This document shows, piece after piece, positions 58,886 to 64,000 of a stretch of 64,000 nucleotides of DNA (positions are counted from its first letter, which is position 1; every line of letters begins with the position of its first letter). Under the pieces are notes generated by a model. It had not been told where the DNA came from. It searched no databases and saw only the letters and a list, made by a program, of their open reading frames with translations. Origin of the DNA: Alteromonadaceae bacterium (GTDB lineage Bacteria; Pseudomonadota; Gammaproteobacteria; Enterobacterales; Alteromonadaceae). A program made the position numbers and the translations under genes. The stretch covers positions 1 through 64,000 of the forward strand of contig JAESPQ010000054.1 in NCBI GenBank assembly GCA_016765535.1, written 5' to 3'.

Positions 58886-59699
58886 GCAGCACTCCGATAT
58901 TTTTTTGCATCCATGTGGCCATTATTCTTTGCTTTTCACCATTTTGTTCTATTGTTTTGAATGCCTTTTTAAGTGTATCAATAATCGATTTTTCGGTGGT
59001 ATTACTACAAGCTAAATAAAACCTTAATGGTTGTTGGTTTAATTTTACATAGGTTACAAATAATTTAGGATCAAAACCATTGTTCATAATACGATAATTC
59101 ATGGTGAGACTATCAATTAAAACCAAGTCAATGTTTCGTCTACTGATCAGTAATTGTAGTAATGAATCTGAATTGTTGATCACGTAATAATTTTTGTCTC
59201 GAATAAAACCATTATGTATTAATGCTTGATGAGTAAAGTCATTTTTTATAACTGCCGTCATATAATGTTTTGCATCATCAATAGAATTTATTTTTAACTG
59301 CTTATTTGACTTTAGACTAACAAAATAAGTATTTGTCGTGGCAATTTGACCTATCCATTGAAATGATTGCTCTCTATAATTTTCTCTAGCGATAGAATAA
59401 ATACAGGTGTTTTTATTCTTTTGCGCCATTTCATAAGATTGAGACCAAGGGTGCACTCTAATATTGAACTGATAAGGTGTTTTATTTAATACCGCTTTAA
59501 CCACATCGGTGGCAAAACCTGTGATTTTTTTATTTGAGTCCAGTAATTGAAAGGGCGGTAAATATTCGGTAACTAAGGTTAATATTTTTGTATTCGCTAA
59601 AACAGAGGGGGAATTGAGTAATAAACAGAATAATCCCCCCGTAATAAATAAATATTGACTTAAAAGGTGACTTTTATTCTGTTTAAAACGCTTTTTCAT
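58878..59699 (-). CDS. Periplasmic substrate-binding-like protein (SBP_bac_3), first of tandem pair
   Basis: I place the start at the internal ATG at 59699 (MKKRFKQNKSHLLSQYLF). It gives a normal signal peptide ending SVLA-N, while the track start adds 12 unlikely residues; no strong Shine-Dalgarno decides it. The mature part begins ILTLVTEYLPPFQLL and continues ITGFATDVV, the PBP2/SBP_bac_3 fold. It is duplicated in the following gene. The ligand is unknown; amino acids are usual for the family. Confidence 0.78.
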   Translation of the reverse strand: MKKRFKQNKSHLLSQYLFITGGLFCLLLNSPSVLANTKILTLVTEYLPPFQLLDSNKKITGFATDVVKAVLNKTPYQFNIRVHPWSQSYEMAQKNKNTCIYSIARENYREQSFQWIGQIATTNTYFVSLKSNKQLKINSIDDAKHYMTAVIKNDFTHQALIHNGFIRDKNYYVINNSDSLLQLLISRRNIDLVLIDSLTMNYRIMNNGFDPKLFVTYVKLNQQPLRFYLACSNTTEKSIIDTLKKAFKTIEQNGEKQRIMATWMQKNIGVLRD

Positions 59700-59769
59700 G
59701 CAAACAACAATATATAGTGTGAACTCTAATGTCATTTTAGCTTGCTAACTTGCAGACGTCTAACTTTTA

Positions 59770-61398
59770 CTATTGGATTATTGCTTTAGCCATTGCTTCC
59801 GCTATTTTTATACCATCAATACCTGCCGATAATATACCGCCAGCATAACCAGCACCTTCACCTGCAGGGTATAAACCTTGAGTGTTAATACTTTGTAAGT
59901 TTTCTTTGTCGCGTGTAATTTGAATGGGTGATGAAGTTCGAGTTTCTACTGCGGTTAAAGTCGCATCATTGTTGGCAAAACCTTTTATTTTACGATCAAA
60001 GGCTGGAATAGCTTCTCGAATGGCATCAATGGCGTATTGCGGTAAACTTTGGCTTAAATCACAATAAGTTACACCGGGTTTGTATGACGGAATAACATCG
60101 CCATGCTCACCCGAGGCACGTTTAGCCAGAAAATCTCCTACCAACTGTACTGGTGCGTCATAACTACTGCCTCCTAATGTAAAGGCTTGTGCTTCTAATT
60201 GGCGTTGTAATTCAATTCCCGCAAGTACATCTTCTTTCCCATCAATTAATGGAAAATCTTCAGGTGAAATACCGACTACTATCGCACTATTTGCATTGCG
60301 TTCGTGGCGAGAATATTGACTCATGCCATTGGTGACTAAGTGACCTTCTTCTGAAGCGGCGGCAACCACAGTGCCGCCAGGACACATGCAAAAGCTATAA
60401 ACAGAACGGCCATTTTTACAATGATGTACTAGTTTATAATCGGCAGAGCCTAAAATAGGATGGCCTGCACTTTTGCCAAAACGAGCTTCATCAATAACCG
60501 CTTGCTCATGCTCAATTCTAAAACCGACAGAAAATGGCTTGGCTTTAATAAAAACGCCTTTTTCATGTAACATTTTAAAGGTATCTCGGGCGCTATGACC
60601 TATAGCTAAGGCAATGTGGTTGGTTTTTATGGTTTCGCCACTAGTAAGCGTCACCCCTTGTACCTGCCCTTTTTCTCCGTCAGTATTAATAATAATATCG
60701 TCAACGCGTTGTTCAAAACGAATTTCGCCACCTAGCTCAATGATGGTATTGCGCATTTTTTCAACCATAGTAACGAGCTTAAAGGTGCCTATATGTGGCT
60801 TACTCACATACATTATTTCTTCTGGCGCACCAGCACTAACAAATTCAGTTAATACTTTACGACCATAATGTTTAGGATCTTTAACTTGACTATAGAGTTT
60901 ACCATCAGAAAAAGTGCCTGCACCGCCTTCGCCAAATTGTACGTTAGACTCTGGATTTAATATTTTTTTGCGCCAAAAGCCAAAGGTATCTTTGGTGCGT
61001 TCACGTACTTCTTTGCCACGTTCTAAAATAATGGGTTTAAAGCCCATTTGTGCTAACAATAATCCTGTAAATAATCCACAAGGACCCATACCGATAACAA
61101 CAGGGCGTTCAGTCATATTTTCTGGTGCTTGAGCAACAAATTGATAACGAGTGTCAGGGCTTGGTTTTATGTGTTGCTCTTTAGAAAACTTACTCAATAA
61201 AGCTTGTTCGTTAGAGGTTTTAACATCTAAGGTATAAATTAAATGAATATTATTTTTTTGTCTCGCGTCATAGCCACGTTTAAATATTGTAAAATCAATT
61301 AGTTGATCTGAGTTTACGGTGAGTTTTTTGAGAATAGCTTGTTTAAGTTCGTCATCGGTATGATCAAGCGGTAATTTAAAATTAGTTAAACGTATCAT
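59770..61398 (-). CDS. FAD-dependent oxidoreductase, COG2509 type
   Basis: The 542-aa protein has an N-terminal domain of about 95 residues (MIRLTNFKLPLDHTDDELKQ). An FAD-binding Rossmann motif VVIGMGPCGLFTGLLLAQMG follows, then FGEGGAGTFSDGKL and YPAGEGAGYAGGILSAGIDG near the C-terminus. This group is annotated as uncharacterised FAD-utilising dehydrogenase in many bacteria. CMCPGG (residues near 345) is typical. The reaction is not known. It is divergent from fdxA, so an electron-transfer link is possible but not shown. Confidence 0.85.
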   Translation of the reverse strand: MIRLTNFKLPLDHTDDELKQAILKKLTVNSDQLIDFTIFKRGYDARQKNNIHLIYTLDVKTSNEQALLSKFSKEQHIKPSPDTRYQFVAQAPENMTERPVVIGMGPCGLFTGLLLAQMGFKPIILERGKEVRERTKDTFGFWRKKILNPESNVQFGEGGAGTFSDGKLYSQVKDPKHYGRKVLTEFVSAGAPEEIMYVSKPHIGTFKLVTMVEKMRNTIIELGGEIRFEQRVDDIIINTDGEKGQVQGVTLTSGETIKTNHIALAIGHSARDTFKMLHEKGVFIKAKPFSVGFRIEHEQAVIDEARFGKSAGHPILGSADYKLVHHCKNGRSVYSFCMCPGGTVVAAASEEGHLVTNGMSQYSRHERNANSAIVVGISPEDFPLIDGKEDVLAGIELQRQLEAQAFTLGGSSYDAPVQLVGDFLAKRASGEHGDVIPSYKPGVTYCDLSQSLPQYAIDAIREAIPAFDRKIKGFANNDATLTAVETRTSSPIQITRDKENLQSINTQGLYPAGEGAGYAGGILSAGIDGIKIAEAMAKAIIQ

Positions 61399-61480
61399 TG
61401 AGTGCTTTCCACAAGGCTATAATGTTTTATATTTATAGTGGGTTATTTTACCTGAACAGTGCGTCTAGACAAACAACAGA

Positions 61481-61508
61481 TTGAAATTAATAATTAGCAG
61501 GGTATGAT
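61481..61508 (+). promoter_or_regulatory. fdxA promoter
   Basis: TTGAAA (61481-61486) and TATGAT (61503-61508) with 16-nt spacing, 34 bp before the fdxA ATG. Confidence 0.6.
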
Positions 61509-61542
61509 CGCGCCTATATTTTAAAAATGAATAAACTTTATT

Positions 61543-61869
61543 ATGGCTTTTGTAGTAACGGATAATTGTATTCGTTGTAAATATACTGATTGTGTTGCGG
61601 TGTGTCCTGTGGATGCTTTTTTTGAAGGACCTAATTTTTTAGTGATCAGCCCTGATGATTGTATTGATTGTGATCTTTGTCCGGTTGAATGCCCTGCGGG
61701 AGCTATTTTTCAAGAAGATGATGTACCCGAAGAACAACGTGAATTTATTCAGTTAAATGCTGAATTAGCAAAAATTTGGCCGCGTATCACAGAAGTTAAA
61801 GAACCGCCCAAAGATGCAGAAAAGTGGGATGGGGTGGCGGATAAAATTAAGCATCTCATTGTTGATTAG
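61543..61869 (+). CDS. fdxA: 7Fe ferredoxin FdxA
   Basis: The 108-aa cytoplasmic electron carrier has the N-terminal [3Fe-4S]/[4Fe-4S] arrangement ([20 protein letters not shown], then [18 protein letters not shown]). The acidic C-terminal tail is typical of FdxA in Azotobacter and gammaproteobacteria. The stop region is tandemly repeated (gttgattagctt twice), so the 3' end has a small duplication. It has its own promoter. Confidence 0.96.
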   Translation: MAFVVTDNCIRCKYTDCVAVCPVDAFFEGPNFLVISPDDCIDCDLCPVECPAGAIFQEDDVPEEQREFIQLNAELAKIWPRITEVKEPPKDAEKWDGVADKIKHLIVD

Positions 61870-61936
61870 CTTTGTTGATTAGCTTTTTATAATATTTTTA
61901 TTAACAAACACTAGCATTATTTGCTAGTATGCGCGT

Positions 61937-62041
61937 CGAGCCAAGGGGTGTGTAAATTTTTAAATAATTTTAGAAATTTCACTGAGACGTATTACGAACC
62001 CTTTGAACCTGAACCGGATAATACCGGCGTAGGGATGGCAT
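61937..62041 (+). ncRNA. TPP riboswitch (THI element)
   Basis: The core ccaaggggtg, ctgagacgtatt, acgaaccctttgaacctgaa and ccggataataccggcgtagg then gatggc is the classic thiamine pyrophosphate aptamer. It precedes the TonB-dependent receptor by about 110 nt. In the expression platform, ggatc (62121-62125) and gatcc (62145-62149) can pair next to the start codon at 62153. This suggests translational control by hiding the initiation region; no strong terminator is seen. Confidence 0.95.
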
Positions 62042-62152
62042 TGAAGAATAGTTTTATGTTGACAATAAATGTCAGTAAATTAACTTTATCCTTAGACTGT
62101 TTTTTAAACCTCCGTGTGCCGGATCCCATAATATAATTTAATGAGATCCTAA

Positions 62153-64000
62153 ATGTTTTTGTTAGAAAAAAGCTTATCTAAAACCACTCTTTCTTTAGCT
62201 ATAACAGCAAGCCTTGCTTGTTTTTCTACTTTAGCTACTGCTGAAAATACCCAAGACCAACATAAAACTAATCTTAATGATATAGAAGTGATCACGGTAA
62301 GAGGTGATTTTCGTGAGCATAATTTACAAAAAACGGCTTCGTCGTTATCAGTATTAACCGATCAAGATATTGCTCAACGTAATGCGCAAAATCTTGAAGA
62401 ATTAGTTGCTATAGCCCCTAATGTTAATTTTGCCAGTGGTTCGCAACGGGCGCGTTATTATCAAATTCGTGGTATTGGTGAGCGAAGTCAATTTCAAGAG
62501 CCAATTAATCCATCGGTGGGGTTGATCATTGATGATATTGAGTTTTCGGGAGTTGGTAGCATAGCGTCTACTTTTGATGTCAGCCAAACTGAAATATTTA
62601 GAGGACCACAAGGTACGCGTTTTGGCGCTAGTGCAATGGCAGGTTTGATTAATATAACGACTAATGCGCCTACTGATGAATTTGAAGGGAAATTGCAACT
62701 TAAAGCAGGTAATTATAATAGTTATGGTGCAGGATTAGTATTATCAGGACCTATTAGCGAACAAGTAAAATACCGCTTAGGTGTTGAGCAGTATAATAGC
62801 GATGGTTTTATTGAAAATACTTTTTTAAATCGAAAAGATACCAATAATCGTGATGAACTCACCGCCCGCGGTAAATTAGCTATTAGCGCAACAGCTGATT
62901 TAACGATTGATTTAACCGCATTTTATTTTAATTTTGATGATGGTTATGATGCCTTTTCATTAGATAACAATAGAAAAACCATGTCTGACCAACCTGGTTT
63001 TGATACCCAAAAAACTACTGCGTTAGCCAGTAAATTTACTTACACGGGCATTAGTATTCATGATTTGATCATTACCTTAACTTATGCTGATTCTAATTTG
63101 GGCTACGGTTATGATGAAGATTGGGCGTATGTAGGCATTTCAGCTCCTGAAAACATTAAAAATCAAGAATTTGCTTATTGGGAATATTCATCAACCGATC
63201 AATATCTTAGAAATAAAACTACTTTTACCAGTGATATACGCGCGGTGTCTAAGCAAGGCGCGGAAATATTTAAGGGGACAACGGCATGGGTTGCAGGTCT
63301 TTATTATAAAAATGATAATGCTGATTTAGCTCGCCAATACACCTATTTAGACAGTGATTTCTCATCAAACTTTAATACTGACACTTATGCTATTTATACT
63401 CAATTTGATAGCCAACTAACAAATAAATTAATGCTAACCTCAGGGTTGCGTTTTGAACGACGTAATGCAAGTTATCAAAATAGCGATCTTTTTGATGACA
63501 ACTTTACCGATAATATGCTGGGCGGAAAATTAGTATTAGCCTACCAGCAAGATAATAATACGTTATGGTATGGGCAAGTTAACCGTGGTTATAAAGCAGG
63601 GGGTGCTAATACTGATGGTTTTTTAGATAATGATTTAAGAACCTTTGCACCTGAATATGTATGGAATTATGAAGCGGGTTATAAAGTTAATATACTCGAT
63701 AACCAAGCCTATATCCGTGCAGCTATTTTTTATATGGATAGAAGTAATGTTCAAGCGAAAATATCAAAAACCAATATCCATGATGATGGTAGTAGTGAAT
63801 TTATTATTTATATAGATAATGCGACTAGTGGTATTAATAAAGGTATTGAATTTGAAAGTGCATGGCAAGTTAATGATGTGGTAGAAATTTATGGTGCTGT
63901 AGGGCTGTTAAATACCAAATTTGGTCATTTTATTAATGCCGAAGGTGAAAATTTATCGGGACGAGCACAAGCACATGCACCTAATTATCAGCTAAATTTT
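62153..64000 (+). CDS. TonB-dependent outer-membrane receptor, thiamine-regulated (runs off right edge)
   Basis: The frame from ATG 62153 stays open for 616 codons to the window end and is absent from the track. The signal peptide is MFLLEKSLSKTTLSLAITAS with cleavage near ATA-E. A TonB-box-like IEVITVRG follows. The plug domain shows NLEELVAIAPNVNFASGSQR, YYQIRGIGER and IFRGPQGTRFGASAMAGLIN. The barrel continues with VNRGYKAGGANTDGF. The TPP riboswitch in its leader implies uptake of thiamine or a thiamine precursor, repressed when TPP is plentiful. The C-terminal strands are outside the window. Confidence 0.9.
   Translation, partial: MFLLEKSLSKTTLSLAITASLACFSTLATAENTQDQHKTNLNDIEVITVRGDFREHNLQKTASSLSVLTDQDIAQRNAQNLEELVAIAPNVNFASGSQRARYYQIRGIGERSQFQEPINPSVGLIIDDIEFSGVGSIASTFDVSQTEIFRGPQGTRFGASAMAGLINITTNAPTDEFEGKLQLKAGNYNSYGAGLVLSGPISEQVKYRLGVEQYNSDGFIENTFLNRKDTNNRDELTARGKLAISATADLTIDLTAFYFNFDDGYDAFSLDNNRKTMSDQPGFDTQKTTALASKFTYTGISIHDLIITLTYADSNLGYGYDEDWAYVGISAPENIKNQEFAYWEYSSTDQYLRNKTTFTSDIRAVSKQGAEIFKGTTAWVAGLYYKNDNADLARQYTYLDSDFSSNFNTDTYAIYTQFDSQLTNKLMLTSGLRFERRNASYQNSDLFDDNFTDNMLGGKLVLAYQQDNNTLWYGQVNRGYKAGGANTDGFLDNDLRTFAPEYVWNYEAGYKVNILDNQAYIRAAIFYMDRSNVQAKISKTNIHDDGSSEFIIYIDNATSGINKGIEFESAWQVNDVVEIYGAVGLLNTKFGHFINAEGENLSGRAQAHAPNYQLNF

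Noticed and set aside
61921-62136. 71-aa plus-strand ORF in front of the TonB receptor
   Set aside because: It covers the TPP riboswitch; the apparent peptide (YEPFEPEPDNTGVGMA) is the aptamer core read as codons.
62402-62698. 98-aa minus-strand ORF near the right edge
   Set aside because: It is antisense to the plug domain of the TonB-dependent receptor.

Overview
The window looks like chromosomal DNA of a low-GC marine gammaproteobacterium of the Alteromonadales, closest in gene content and order to Colwellia/Thalassotalea-type organisms. This is inferred from the AT-rich coding sequence, the rlmKL - glutaredoxin-like - uup - DUF3466 order, the HexR-controlled zwf-pgl-edd-glk-eda cluster, a long YdiJ, a second long GAPDH and many lipoprotein and TonB-type envelope genes. 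No name can be proven without a search. It is mostly ordinary core genome with short accessory scars at the left edge and in several intergenic gaps.

Layout. 1-0.55 kb: end of a BrnT/BrnA-type toxin-antitoxin pair whose toxin gene is cut by the 3' remnant of an IS66 element. 0.9-1.4 kb: two identical initiator tRNA-fMet genes plus a decayed third copy, read leftward from a stable-RNA-type promoter. 1.6-7.8 kb: rlmKL, a glutaredoxin-like gene, uup and a secreted HAF-repeat protein. 7.9-23.3 kb: central carbon block: pfkA, pykA and hexR leftward, then zwf-pgl-edd-glk-eda rightward, a small membrane protein, gapA leftward, and gnd, msrB and a long second GAPDH rightward. Three HexR-type palindromes tie hexR, zwf and gapA together. 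23.4-32.7 kb: ydiJ, leucine dehydrogenase, a phosphoribosyltransferase, a secreted nucleotide phosphodiesterase, cdd-deoA and rmf (absent from the ORF track). 32.9-42 kb: a tripartite RND efflux operon and a lipoprotein M16 peptidase. 42-45.7 kb: a leftward zinc-acquisition operon (small RGPP-tail protein, coiled-coil porin, ZnuA-like, ZnuB-like) behind a Zur-type palindrome, with no ATPase gene. 45.9-55.3 kb: amino-acid permease, gltX, a DEAD-box helicase, rlmJ, ybiT and ygiQ. 55.5-64 kb: an S9 lipoprotein peptidase, two tandem substrate-binding-like proteins, an FAD oxidoreductase, fdxA, a TPP riboswitch and the TonB-dependent receptor it leads (also absent from the track because it runs off the window).

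The carbon block encodes glucose phosphorylation (glk), the oxidative branch (zwf, pgl), the Entner-Doudoroff pair (edd, eda), 6-phosphogluconate decarboxylation (gnd), the triose step (gapA and the second gap) and pyruvate kinase. HexR is expected to sense KDPG made by Edd. An ATP-type pfkA is also present, so the locus covers both the ED route and the committed step of the Embden-Meyerhof route.

The least explained material is intergenic: a 190-bp multiply branched palindromic element at 26.6-26.8 kb that shares two hairpin modules with a second site at 58.0 kb, near-identical palindromes on both sides of ygiQ, a REP-like cruciform at 21.1 kb, and exact tandem duplications in the zwf leader and beside the Zur site. 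I found no CRISPR array, prophage or clear new multi-gene defence system.
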